In this document: positions 1-12,933 of the stretch, in pieces
Layout: each line of letters starts with the position of its first letter
How positions within the stretch are numbered: position 1 is the first letter of the stretch
Assembly (NCBI RefSeq): GCF_029227915.1
Contig: NC_079882.1
Coordinates: 22,511,001-22,575,000 of the forward strand
DNA from: Hydractinia symbiolongicarpus
Taxonomy: Eukaryota; Cnidaria; Hydrozoa; Anthoathecata; Hydractiniidae
Reading direction: 5' to 3'
Length of the DNA: 64,000 nt
Made by a program: the position numbers and the translations under genes
Notes under the pieces: generated by a model
What the model saw: the letters and a program-made list of their open reading frames with translations, nothing else
The model's database searches: none
Told to the model about the DNA's origin: nothing

Positions 1-1343
1 CAAAATTTAGTTGATTGGTTGCCATGGTTACCTGTTGCTAGGTAAAATAGGAGCAAAATATGACATTTTACTACTCGACGTTAAACCAGAAAAACATGCG
101 CTTTTTGAAGCGTCTTTTTGGCTGCGTATGTTTCTCAAGGGTCACATGTAGTGATTGAGTGAAACGCATTTTCGCAAGGTTGACTCGTCTCCCAGACAAC
201 TGATGCGGTTTTTCTTGGACGAAAGAAAGGCTAAAACCGGGCGAAACTGGACAAGATAAGTGAAAGACAAAACTGCAATTTGAAAATCAGTTTCACTTAA
301 GCACTAGGTAATACTAAGGCCTGCATCCACAGAAGAAATTGTAAAGCATGTGTGCTTCGATCTTAAGAATTCTTGCTTCGCATAGATTCTGAATAAAACG
401 GCAAAAAAATTGTTTAAAGATTATTTTATGGACATTCTTGACTTACGGATCGACAAAAGGTGTACGGCAGCACTATTTCGACCTAAAAAGTACCAAATAC
501 CTAAGACCTTAAGTCTTAAGTCTAATTGACGACGACTAATCTTTGACGAGTTCACTTCGGAGGGTGCATCGTTAGGACAGCTTTCTGACTGCGTGTGGAA
601 CACCACATTTGATATTCATAACGTCATAAATTGTCTGAGGAGGCTCTAAAGTATCATCCAGCTATTGCCAAACATTTAACATCAACGGAGGGGCAAGAAA
701 GCTGTCTAAAAAAGGGGAAAATTGTTGCTATGTGTGTTGCTATGCACTTATACTTGCAGTTGCTTGCAAAAAGTGCCAGATTGCGCATTAAAAACCGAAA
801 TTTGTCATAAGCACTACTTGCCATGGTATTATAAGATGAATTTGCTGTCACAAAACAGGTAAAAGACAATTCTTGAAACTTAGACATTATTTGGTGGAAA
901 ACCACCTTAATAAAATGCATAAAAAGCCAAGATAAAGAAAATCGAGCCATTTTTATGAGATTTTGGGGCCACTTGTTTTATAAAGTCATCAGTGAAAATA
1001 CCTCGTTTATTATCTGCACGCTTTACAACCCTCCAGAAGTTTATTAAAAAAAAATTACATACCATATGTTCATCTAAGAAAAGTAAATATGTTGTTTATT
1101 ATTTTATTTTTGTTGCGAAAAATTACTGTACCACGAAGTAAAGCATCATTTTTACCCCTTAGGGGCTATTTATTTGGAAAAATTTTTCTCGGAAACCGGG
1201 TAAATGTTTCAGCATGGTACCAAGTCAAGATTTCTGGTTGTTAACAAAGTTTTAACAAAAGTAAGTTGCGTTCATATGAGAAAAAAACATTTACCGCCTA
1301 CCGAGATTTCGGGTGCGCATAATCGAGATCTCCGTAAGCCGGT
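1..1343. repeat. 1.34-kb dispersed repeat, copy 1 (near-identical to 56628-57970)
   Basis: Seen directly: this stretch matches 56628-57970 almost base for base over the same net length of 1343 bp, with scattered single-base differences. It has no long open frame. It includes a nested AT-rich segment with an inverted motif around 1290-1390 (ACCGCCTACCGAGAT facing CTCGGTAGGCGAGAT). The left end is cut by the window edge, since copy 2 has extra related sequence to its left. The right limit at 1343 is where copy 2 switches to LINE sequence. It lies in the 3' flank, probably an intron, of RPTP copy C. It may be a non-autonomous transposon or part of a segmental duplication. Confidence 0.85.
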
Positions 1344-1991
1344 AATGCATTTTCCAATATGAACAGAAGTTTCCTCGGTAGGCGAGATAAATTTATGTCG
1401 ATTCGGCATAATTGTCAAAAAAAAAAAAAAAAAAATTAGAATCTTATCACAATAAACAATGGAAAGTTATCACATGGTGTTTTCTCACTCGAGGAAAAGT
1501 TTTCCATATAAACAGAAAGTAAAAATTATATCATGCTGAAATATTTCCCCGCTAACCGAGGAAATAATTCCCATATAGCAGCCCCTTAATTTAATATTCT
1601 CGACGTATTTCGACAGACTTATATCAAAATTACAAGGTTGTATTATGCATTACTATTATTTATGTTATTTACCGCTTATAAAATCCAAATGGAAAGTAGG
1701 TCCAAGTGCGTCAAGTTGAATTACGGGCGGTATATGCTGCTACTTTTAGGGGCATTAAAGCAAATAATTGAATTTTGTGTCCCCTAATAAATGTCATACG
1801 AAGTAAGTCGCAGAATAATCAGGCAGTTTCTTACGTATATAAAGTATGCCCACTTGACTAGCTTGATATACCCTGGATTTGCCACTGCATGTACCATGTA
1901 AATTAGGTAACACAGATATAGACATAAATATGCACAGGGTAAAAGAATAGCAAACAGGTTGCTACTTAAAAACATCAACAATTTTACTTAC

Positions 1992-4900
1992 CATTCTCTA
2001 AGCAACCATAAAGTTCCATTCGCAAACATGTGTGAGCTTTATCATCGGTTCTGTGTACACGTGTTGCATACAAACGAACATGGGTAGCTACCATTGATGT
2101 TGTAAACAAGTTGTATGCTACATTGGTGTTGTCAACATTTCCTGTGAACTTCTGAAATGTATAATTTTACAAACAAAATGCACTGACATTATGAAAAAAA
2201 ATAAAATTCCTTTAAAAAATCTAAAAGAACGTTTTATCATTTTTACTTAAAACAAAAGATGGTACGCAATATAGTACAATTAATTGCGGTAACTGGCATA
2301 CAAAATTTTGTACAATTATATACAAGAAGGATATACATAGCTAGTGACAGCATTTTTTTCGACTATGCAGAAATTTTCAGAAAACAAAGGATTGTGGGAT
2401 TTACTTTTGAAGATTGCACGAGACTGCTATTTGTCAATTCGATTTCTATGTTCGCAGTATCTTTGGGATCCCAGTCAAAAATTAAAAAAAGTCGCAAGTG
2501 GAATGTTCCATCATTATTCAATGAACAAAAAAAAGTACACATTTACTTTGTCGTTGTGAAAAACCTCCCAATCTTTCCCATTGTTTGAGAATTCTAGTCT
2601 AAATTCCAATATAAAATTTGAAGCATAATTTGGATCACCTTGGATAGCAATTCCATTGATTATTGTTTGATTATAGAAAGAAACCTAAAAAGAAAAAAGG
2701 AAGAATGACAATGTAGAAATCGACGTTGTCATAAATGGAGTGTTAGTACCTCCTAATTCTTCTTTCAGAAAATGTTTGTTAGTTATTTAAGTCGAAGAAA
2801 AAGTTACTATAGATTTCAATATTTCACACACTTGCAAAGCCACGTCAAAACACTTTACATAGTCTGCGCACATTATATTGAGCTATTGTTTGGTCTACAG
2901 GTACATTGTAAATATCAATTTAACTGGATAGTCGCCTTGATGGTCACAAATTTTTGCGCATTATATCTATCACTTGAGCTCCCCATTCGTTTAAACCCGA
3001 TGTTAAAAGTATGTTGACACCTAATTTATTAAATAAAAAAGTGAACTAAGCGATATTTAAAACCCCTTTGACATCTTGACAATACCTGAAACCATTCTGA
3101 TTGATAATTTCCTTGACGACTACACCATGTTCCTGAAGAATAAAGTCTTCCACGCGACGGTAAAGAAAAGTCAGAACTTCCAATAGTATATGTTGAACTA
3201 CTTGATAATTGACGGGAAGTGATCAATCCATTTGCCATTCCCAGAGGAGTGCGATCTGTACATGCTGTACGAAAGTAAAATATTACTGAGGTAATCTAGG
3301 CAATACTATGTACAATCGATAAAGTGGGGAGAGGCGTTCCAAGAACTCCGCATTTTCTTTCTCCTTATAACATACAAATTTTGCATACGTCCAATTAGTA
3401 AATTTTCCCTTAATTTTGCAGCCATTTTGTTACAAAATTGTCTAAACAAGTTTAATAATTTTGACACAAAGAAGAGACTTTCATCAGTATATATACATGA
3501 CAAGGAGCAACGGTAGGGTGAAACTAGCAAAGGGACCCAGTGTCAAAAAGTCACAAGTAAATGGGTCACTCGCGTTGAGCGTCCAGTAGAGCGTTTAGTG
3601 CAGGTATTTTTAAAGTCTGTGGAGCGCTTACAATTATAAAGCCCTTCAAACGTTTAACGTTAGGTAGAATCTCTTGTTGCACTTAAAATTCAATTACTCT
3701 AGTTTTTGACAGCCGAATAAAAGTTACTTAACATATTTTCTAGTTTATACACAATTCGCAAGTAATACCGCCAAAAATGCCTGCGGAAATCGTAAAAAAC
3801 AAACTTTTGGGCAATTTTTGCCCTTTATTCACGCGAACTATTTAAACACCGGAAAATTATACAACTTTCATTTGACTAAAAGAACTTTAAACAGAATGTG
3901 AAAATTTATTCCAGATCGTATGTAATTTTAAGCAGATTTCAACCTTTCGATGACGTCACAGAAATGGTCTGAAATAAGCAAAAAGTTATTGTTTCTTTCG
4001 TGACGTACTATAAGTGTGCCATTTTGATTCAATTTGGACAAGCCTGTCCGAAGTTATGGAGGTAGGGTGGAATCCGACTCCTGATCATAATAAGCTTAAA
4101 ATACCCCGAATCAAAGAGATTTTGTGCTGCACTTATTAAAGGCGGTTCCCCTAAAAAAATATACCGCAGAGGATTGTCTTTTCTGAAGATACTTGATGAA
4201 GATCATAGTATGCGACAATACGACATAATTAAGTAAAAAATTTCATTGATTGGTTGCCATGGTTACCCATTGCTAGGAGAAGTATAGGCAAAATATGACA
4301 TTTTGCTGTTTGACGCCTAACCAAGTAACTGAATAACATGCCTTACTTCAAGCGATTTTTTTGGCCGCGTATGTTCCTTAAGGGTCAGGTGTATGGATTG
4401 AGTGAAGCGCATTTTGCAAGGCTGCCTCGTCTTCCAGAGACCTGATGTGATATTTTTTGGACGAAAGCTAAAACAGGGCAAAACAGGCAATATGTCCACA
4501 AAATAACTAAAAGACAAAACTTCGATTTGAACATCGGTTTCATTTAAACACTAGGTGGTACTACTGCCTGTAATGACAGATGAAATTGTAAAGTGTGTGT
4601 GCTTCGGTCTTAAGAGTATCTTCTTCTTTTTTATTTCGCGTGAATTCCGAACTTAAACGGGAAAATATCTTGTTTAAAGATTATTTTATGGAAATTCGTG
4701 ACTTATGCATCGACAAAAGGTGTACGCCAGGCGCTATTTGCAGCTGTGAAGCACCAAATACTAAGTCTAATTGACGACAAAAAAACTCTGACGAATTCAC
4801 TCTCTGACTGCGTGTGGAACACGACATTTAATATTAAGAACTGCATATATTGTCTAACCAGTCCATTCCAAAACGGATTCGGGATCCCAAGTTTGGGAAT

Positions 4901-5981
4901 CATACCAAAATTGACTGCTGGTGGTATCTAGTTACCCACGCAGTAGAAAAATGACTGACGTCACCACCACGTTTTCAAGTTATTTGGTCTCAAATTTTAA
5001 AAGCATTGCAGTGGCTTCATTAATTTAATAAAAGTAATTGATGTTAAATTATTGTTTATTTCGTCACGCCGCTTATTTAGTCAATTAGCATATGAGACAT
5101 AACTTTTTTCGGCAGCATTAAAGGAAAATGAAAACATCAACTTTGCCTGTCACAGACAGACGGACACACTCTTTGTATTATTTTAGGCGACTAGTCGATA
5201 AGTCCTGTGGAAAAATCCAGTTAGGCAAAAGAGCAATTGAAAAATAAGTTTTTTAGATGTTTAGCTGACGTCAGCAGTGCAGATCCAAAAAAAAAAAATT
5301 TGCGAAATTTAGTTTACTCTTTGCCTAAAAAGTATAGAGCTTAAAACGCCGATGAGAAAAATGTATAGGATTATGTGTTTTCGACGAACGCATAAGGAAG
5401 GGTTTAAAAAGTTTTGCAGACGTCAGCAAAGACCCGCAAAACCATAAAAAACATTTTTTTCAGAATTTTATATATTAAATGCCGTCATCGAATAGATTTT
5501 CAAACGCTGATCGAGAAAATGTATAAGATTTTATATCTTTGACAAATCACCATTTTGTTTCCAAGTTATTTGGCCTCAAAGTTTTAAATGCATTGTAATG
5601 GCTTCATTAATTTAATATACTTTCCTTTGACGTAAATAATATTTTAACGTCAAAGTTTGGTAAATTACAGAACAATTTCATGGGCGATGTTTAACAGACT
5701 TTATTAAAGAAAATGATGAAGAATTAATCCACTTTGAAAAAGTCACAGACGGACAGAACTGGCGTATTATTATATAAGATTTATTCTCGCCCTTGTAGCA
5801 CAAACAAACAGGAAAAGGCCTGATAAAATAACTAATCCCTATAACGTTCATTGATCAATCGTGAAAAGAAGTGATAAAGTGATGTGAACATTATCTCCTT
5901 ACACTATAATAAATTCCTACCATTTAGCACAGGAACAAAAAAATTCCAACACAATAAAAACTTGAAAGCTATGCGCGTCAT
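1992..5981 (-). CDS. RPTP copy C, 5' part: signal peptide and N-terminal discoidin (F5/8C) domain
   Basis: Four minus-strand exons with matching phases: 5921-5981 (starts ATG at 5981; MTRIAFKFLLCWNFFVPVLN, a signal peptide), 3086-3264, 2547-2684 and 1992-2151. They encode one discoidin domain. It begins CTDRTPLGMANGLITS, continues with an SEWFQ-VSFYNQTIINGIA core, and ends with RVHRTDDKAHTCLRMELYGC. Exon lengths 61/179/138/160 equal those of copy A (29876-29936, 28587-28765, 27535-27672, 26850-27009). The last exon ends in phase 1 with a GTAAGT donor, so the gene continues beyond the left edge, presumably into further discoidin, FN3, transmembrane and phosphatase exons. No stop or frameshift was found in the visible exons. 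The 5' position of the signal exon was decided by homology with copy A and by phase. The phosphatase identity is inferred from copy A, not seen here. Confidence 0.75.
4238..4857. repeat. Diverged, truncated third copy of the 1.34-kb repeat
   Basis: This aligns to about the first 640 bases of the repeats at 1-1343 and 56628-57970. It shares ATTGATTGGTTGCCATGGTT near its start and GCGTGTGGAACACGACATTT near its end, but with many substitutions and indels. It stops matching after about 4857. It sits in the first intron of RPTP copy C. Confidence 0.7.
4930..5779 (-). mobile_element. Two head-to-tail Helitron-like elements, minus strand
   Basis: Read on the minus strand, one element starts A|TC at 5779 with TCTTATATAATAATACGCC and ends CGACTAG at 5191, after a hairpin-like CTGGATTTTTCCACAGG. 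Immediately at 5190 a second 5' end begins (TCGCCTAAAATAATAC). That second copy is truncated around 4930, inside the element body. The body has the family's TGACGTCA-rich segments. TC at the 5' end and a hairpin plus CTAG at the 3' end are Helitron hallmarks. There is no Rep/helicase coding, so these are non-autonomous. Related copies are at 58569, 59320 and 63268. Confidence 0.7.
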
Positions 5982-8900
5982 CGTTCTAAAATAAATGTAA
6001 TCAAATCTAAATATATGGTAAATGATTTGTACCGTAGAAAGTTGATCATAAGAAAATAAATTATGAAAACTGAAATGAAAAATAAATATAAATAATTACC
6101 TGCAGCTAATTTGTATTACTAAATTGTCATTTCTTTAATTTGTTATTCATACTCTAAAATAAAAAAATATAAGCAGGATTAATTGACAAAGTTTGATGTA
6201 AAACATTCGGTGTATGTAAATAATCACGTCTTAGCAGCATAGAAGCCAAAACTAAATAGATCCAAAAAAACTTTTTAAAATAATAACAAAAAGTTCGATT
6301 TTGTCATCATTTGTATAAAATATAAAATTAAGTTACTGAAGAATGGAGTGACGATCTAATGGACTGATCAAATACAACTCTACGCGAACTGACAGAAATG
6401 GGGGATAAAAGAGGAACCTGGAGAAAAAGTACGAAAGTGATTGTTGACACCTACGGACAACACAATCCCCAAGGAGATTGATGATAATAAAAACTGAAAC
6501 ATTAATTGGTAGAACATGCTCGAATCATACACATCAAATAATTAATAAGCAAAATCAAAGCTGTTATACCGTAAAGGGGAGGGGTTTGTTAATTAGAGGG
6601 AAGTTTAAGAGAAGATGGCATTGATTTTAAGATTGGCGGTGTGTGTGACTTTATACACAACATACCCTCTTATCAATATACCTTCTAGGCTGAGAAAGAA
6701 TTATACTATAGCACAATATAGTACAATTTAGCATTTGAAAAATGGCATAGTTTGTTAACACCGTCGTCTAGGTATAGTGATGTTTCTAACATCGCAGCAA
6801 TTGCAAACTTTTTTCGGGTTCTATCACCGATCGCCTTTCAATGCGTTATGTAATCCAATTCACCTCCTCCTTATTTTTTGGAAACGCAGTACATCCACAG
6901 TTAAGCACTAAAACTTAAGTAGCTATCCATCCTCTACACAAATATACTGTTAACTTCATAATAAACTTGAACTCTGTCACGACAGAAACATGTCATTGTT
7001 AACTAAACATTTCCACAATATATTGTTTTTCAAATTACATGTTTTTGTTGATAAACAAAATTAATACTTTCATTTTGCTCTTACTTAAATTTAAACTAAA
7101 TGTCTCACTGTATGTGATGCTTAATTGTTTTGGCGAGAAGTTTCTTTGATGGTGGATTATTTTTCTATAAAATGACTTACTCGGCTAATTACTTGTTTTG
7201 TCATCACAGTGATGGTATGACAAACTTATTATGAAAGTGATTAAGTTATAATTGTGATAATATAAAAGCAAGTTAATAATATACTATTATTAGTATAAAG
7301 AATATCTCGAACGTAATGTGGCTACGAAGAAAGACATCGAAACACTACGTAACTATCAGACCTTTATTAGTAGAAACGAATAAAAATTATATTTTTATGT
7401 ACTTTTTATGTACTTTTTTCATGTACTTCTATGTTCAGGCTGCAAAGTAAAGTAATGACTAATCATGTATTTCAAGCATAGCTTTCTTTTTTCTATCGCA
7501 TTGACAAGAAAATAATTAAATTAACTTGCTTTGAAAATAGGAAGTGTAATGCACTAATAATATTATTTAAACAAACTCAACAATCATGTGTTCTATCATT
7601 GGCCTGTCATCACTTTAAAATCAATTACAGCTAAACTAAAAGAAATTCAAAAGCTAATGGAAGATTCAAGTAAAGTTTATCCCACTGAGAGGCGCTTTTG
7701 AGAGTTCACGTGTGAGAAACTATGAGCAACGAAAAAGAAGTTACATCTACCTGTAACCTCCAGAACAAAATTTCTTTTAGCTAAAACGATGCAGAATACT
7801 GTTTATCAAACAAAATAATAATACTAATAATAATATTTATACGCTGGGATTGAAACATAATGAACAAAGAACCCAATAAACTTTTGTAGTTTCAAAACCA
7901 CCACGAAAATTTAGGCACTAACTTTCGCGTCAAAATTTTTTAAGAAATTTTCTGATAATAAACTTTCGTCGTCGACCAACACTTTAGCGTGAAGGTTAAA
8001 AATTACCACGAAAGTTTTTTATTAAAGGTAATCTTGAGTGTGGCCCACGTGTTTGGAAATTAATACGTTACAAACATCAAAATAGCAAATCGTCTGGTCT
8101 TCCTATAAACTTAATGTGAAAATCATACTTTCGTGGAGAAGAGCTTTCAACTGCAAAAATTAGGTCCACATTTTCTTTCAATTCAGGCAAATTAGTTCCA
8201 CATTTTTCTCAATTAAGGCTTTTTAATCGCAAATATAGGGTTCCGCAAAAAATTTATTTCCCGAAATTCTTCCATAGAGTACAGTTTGAGAAAACTGGTT
8301 TGAACTGCTCTGTACTATTTGATTGTGTCAAATCATTGTCTAACTAAGTGATATATTTTGTGTTGTATAGTTTTACCAAGGAATGAATAAACATGAGCAA
8401 ATAAAATATGTATTTCTTGTTAAATTACACATATAACAGTCTTTTCCCGAAAACTAGCGACCTCGAAAAGTTCAGAGGCTTTTGAGTTAGGTGGTCATTT
8501 TATTTTAACATTTTTGATAATTTCTAGAATGGTCGGTTATGGCGGTTGTCAAAGCTTGTGGTTGTCTTGTAAAGTGTTATTGTTATTATATAATATCCAC
8601 CGCAACTTTTTAGGGAAAATGAGAGTTGTGTCTTCAGGTTTTGATATATTCTCAATCTTTAAACCTCAATTTGTTTTTACTTGGCAGGTAACCTTTAAGA
8701 AAATTTGCAATTAAGGTTAGCTTAAAGGAGAACTAACCACTGATAACAAGTTGTGGTTGAAATGTTTATTATAATGTGAATATGAACTATGTAATTTTTT
8801 TTTTATTTTGGTGCGTTTTGGTTCTCCAGATATTTAAGATCAAAGTAGTCCTACAGTTGCCGGCATAACAGTGTCGGTTAGGACTTTCTGGTCGATAAAA

Positions 8901-11262
8901 TATTAACTTTTGTGACGTAAGATCCCGTAAATAAAGGTATTCTAAATAAAGGAAGCGAGGGAATGCTAAACTCTGATCTAAGAGTAATTTTTTTTATCAT
9001 ATTTTGAAATAAATATCTTTATCCAAATAAAATGTTTCACCGTTGTAAGTATAGTTTCAGAGTTTTAGACAGAGTTATCACTTGGAAAAGTATTACGTGC
9101 ATGCGACTTTATTACGAATTTTTTGAGTGTTAATTGTGTAACCTTGATTACACTTTTAAGCGCAGGGAGTGTATACATAAAATTTGGTACAAAAATACCA
9201 CGGGTGTGGTTACAAAAGAGAACAGCCTCGATGTTGTTTGATGTTGTTGTTACAGATGCCTCAGCTACCCTATAGCTTACATTTAGGATTAAACTAGCAT
9301 TTATAATTAATACTAAGTAAAATGGGTCAAGTTTGAATATTAAACCTTTTTCGCTATAGCTAGTTAGACTAATTATAAAAGGACAAGACTGAGCTTTATA
9401 GCTGGTGAAATATCAAAATTGAAGAGAAAAATTACATCACCGTTTTTAGCCTTATAATACACATATTTGAGAACACCTGCGGGAAATTTCATTGTTCATC
9501 AAGTTACCCAATATGGGTAATATGAAACACTTCTTTATAAAAGAACATCATTTCACGAGTAATTTCACGAGGGTTACTTTCGCACTATCTAAAATTTTTG
9601 TAGATAAACTTTTGCGATTATAATATAATTTTATATTTTTTATAATTATTCAAATTTCTTGCTGAAATTTTTTTAGGTTTAAAGCCAATGTCCTACAGTA
9701 CGTGTAAATTTTTTGTTCTTACCCTATTTTCAAATAAGCTATGTAACAATGTTTTAGCAGGAAGATAAAATAAATTATTTTCAAACCGATTAGTCGCTGC
9801 AGCGATTTTGGTGTCAGGGTTATAAAAAACTATGCTTTTTGTACAAGTAAATGTTCTATTACTTCAGTAAAGTTTGAAATAATGACTTGAAACTTAGTAT
9901 TATATGTTTTTAAACCGGTTTGATGAAATGAACCCAAAACCCACGTATAAATACAAAGTTGTTAGAAAGTTATTTTTTTGTTCACCTGGATCTGCGACAC
10001 GGTTACTTGCACTAATCGCTCAACCTGGTGCCACTCACAATTAACTTTTTAATATCCACAGGAACTTATTCTGCAGAATGCTGAACAAGTAACAATAGGC
10101 TTCATCATAAGTCCTGTGAATGTAGGTTCATGAAAAAAATATTACACTATAAGCACTCCATTGGATTTGTGACACATTGTATACTAAGTGTGACACAGTT
10201 TACCCTATACAAAGTCTTAACCTGGACTGAGACTATGGGTCTTCCTACTACAAGTGAGTATCAATTCTTGCTGTAGTTTCCTAATTTTTAGGTATTTCAT
10301 AAAAGAAAACAGAAAATCTAATAAGAAATTATTTATGAAAAAGAAACCTGGACATTTGCAAAAATTCATTTATGAAACATAGGTTTCTATTTGTAGTGAG
10401 AACATATTTAATCAACATACAATGCCTTGCATACCTAACTAGCTATATTACGCAAGTCTTGACTGTTCATTGCTAGCTATGGGTGGTCCAAAATAACTAG
10501 CTAGCTAGTTACCTTTATTTAAAATGACAAAATACTTTGAAACATCTTTTATGTTGCATTCATAAGAAAGGGGTTTCTGTTCTTTAATCATCATTGTAGG
10601 GTGCTTCAAATTCTTGTAAATCCAATGAAAAAATTGTTTAAAATTTCCCCTTTTTCCCCTTGCACTACTCATGGCATTTCTTTGCATTGTTTTCGATTCT
10701 AAGTCATGATTCCGTAGCTTTCCACCGCAAAGTTCAGTTGTGTCTCGTTCAAAAGTTTCCTGCGCTAGTCAATATGATGAACAACGTCAATAAACCCTGG
10801 ATAATTTTGAAAAAATGTGGTTCTGCCTTATGATTTTCAGATTTTTTGCAGCTGTTATTAGCATGATTTAGCCCTCGAGTGCCACCCTCGTATATATAGG
10901 GAAAAATGTCTTTTAATTTGCTAACTTTGAAAATAGAACTTCAATTGATTGTGCGCATTAAAGTGCACTGAAAGCAATATTGTGGTAGCAAAACAAAACA
11001 AAAGCAGTCTCAAAGTTTTTCTTTGTTTACCTACTTTGGCATGTTGTTAAAATAGTTGAAAATTATTTCTTTTTTTATGATATTGTTCTACTGGAAATTA
11101 ACTTCCTCGCGATAAATTATAATCTCTTTTAGGAGACTAAGAATTTAGTGCATCCTCTCTAGCCCTAGTGAGTATGCACGCTGTGTGACGTCAATAATCA
11201 ACAAAATATGTACAAACTAAGTTTTTTTCGTCAGTTCTTTTTTAAGATAAATTGTATACTTA
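5982..11262. other. Gene-less AT-rich intergenic stretch
   Basis: No open frame resembles a known family and no repeat pair was convincingly delimited. It has short runs of low-complexity A/T, and a patch at about 7890-8270 with several CACGAAA/TTTCGTG motifs that looks like an old, unresolved transposon relic. Nothing else could be supported. Confidence 0.5.
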
Positions 11263-11420
11263 CTAGTCGTTATCCCGTGGAAAAATCCACGGGTTCGCCC
11301 GTCCTTTTTATACCGCATTGCGTGCGTCTCGCTACCTGCACAGTTAAGCTACCATTTTGCGTGACAGACGGACGGACGGACGGACGGACGGACAGACGTA
11401 TACGGGTATTATAATATAGA
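11263..11420 (-). mobile_element. Minimal 158-bp Helitron-like element
   Basis: On the minus strand it begins A|TC at 11420 (TCTATATTATAATACCCG). It then runs through a (GTCC)n tetranucleotide tract (plus-strand GGAC repeats, about 11366-11395) and ends with the hairpin CCCGTGGATTTTTCCACGGG followed by ATAACGACTAG at 11263. It is flanked by A on the 5' side and T on the 3' side. All expected Helitron ends are present within 158 bp, so it can only move using enzymes supplied in trans. Confidence 0.8.
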
Positions 11421-11555
11421 TAGAAATGTCAAATGTCAAGAGGCTGTGATGAAGCAATAACCAAAATGGCTAATTTTAATAACGTTTATCAAAACAGCTT
11501 TCTAAAAACTTGAAAACACCAGGAAAATACGGTTAGTATCAAGTATTAAGTAGTA

Positions 11556-11623
11556 TTAACTAACATATGAGAGAGCACAAAGTATCAAGTACAATACTTT
11601 GTGCTCTCTCATATGTTAGTTAA
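11556..11623. repeat. Perfect 30-bp-arm hairpin with 8-nt loop
   Basis: Arms 11556-11585 and 11594-11623 are exact reverse complements, separated by CAAGTACA. The arm core is CATATGAGAGAGCACAAAGT. This could be a foldback transposon remnant or a transcribed hairpin. No host gene is visible around it. Confidence 0.9.
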
Positions 11624-12933
11624 GTTAGTTGGTATGAACGTTGGGATTAAAACTTACGAAAAATGTTATACATATTAGACAACTTGAGAACGTTTAAGAA
11701 CAGGAAAAAAAAGAAGCTAATCAGCTTGATTGCTTTATCATATAAGAAAGAAAATAATGTTATCTAAAATTGCTGTTACACTACCAATTTTAACTGGAAT
11801 ATACCTAAAGCTTTTAAATAAGGTCACCTTCTATTTCTTCTAGTTTTTAAATTTTCTCCGCCTACAATTTTTGAAGTAAAAAAGATTAAAAAGAATGACA
11901 AAGGACACATTGTATTACCACAAAACTACGTAATAATTTGAAAAATGGACTCGCCATAACAACCTAGTTATACTTACTCAGCTAAATTATACGGGAGCAG
12001 CTCCTTACATTTTCTTCTCCTTCTTTAGAAAAAGGTGACATAGGAACGTATTTTGTTACGAAACATCCAAAATTTAGTGGTATAAGTATGTGTATATACC
12101 GAAGTTTAAAAAAGTGATTCAACGTTACACGTACAATATTACATAACCACAACATCAATCATATTTGATCAACTAATACACAGGACTAAAAATAAATATG
12201 AAAAAAGTCGAAAAATATTTTTATTTTGGTGCACTAATGGCAAGGAAAATTCTGAAGCATAAAAATTCTCATAAATTGCAAGTTAAGATCAATTTGACGT
12301 TGATCAACCATGTAAACCTCCCCCTCTTAAAATAAAAAATAAACTAAAACTAAAATAAATAAATGATTTTATTTGCATTTATAACTTATGAAATAAATAG
12401 TTAATAGGCTTAAATACACAATCATCTTAATGTGTATACAGACATATAATGAAGAAAAGCACTTGCGCGCATTTAAAAATACAACTTTCATTTTTAAATG
12501 ATCATTTTTTTTTTCGAGATCAATTGTTTTACTCACTTAAGCACAATCACATGATCCTTATCGAAATTCAATTAAAAGAAATTAGGTTCGTAAACATGTT
12601 GGAAGCTGAACCTACCATTTTGTTAACGTAGCAGGAAAAAGAGTGTATATGGAATGCTGTGTCAACAAATTCTTAAAAAACAAGTTAATTTTACATAAAA
12701 GAGCTTAATTTTTCAAAAATCGAGAAAATTTTATAAATTTCGGTAGGATTATCCTCAGAACTTAAACTCACGACAAAGCTTTATTTTACTAAGAGAAAAC
12801 ATTCTTTGACGTTTGGACACGTGATTAACCTGATTTCTCGATTTTTCATCAGACTGTACCCCAAGATCGGATTTTTGGGCAAGTTTTGGCCTGTTTTCAT
12901 TTGAAATATAAAAAAGTGAAAGTTTGTTAAATA

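Noticed and set aside
11366-11395. GGAC tetranucleotide repeat as a stand-alone microsatellite
   Set aside because: It lies inside the 158-bp Helitron and is described there.
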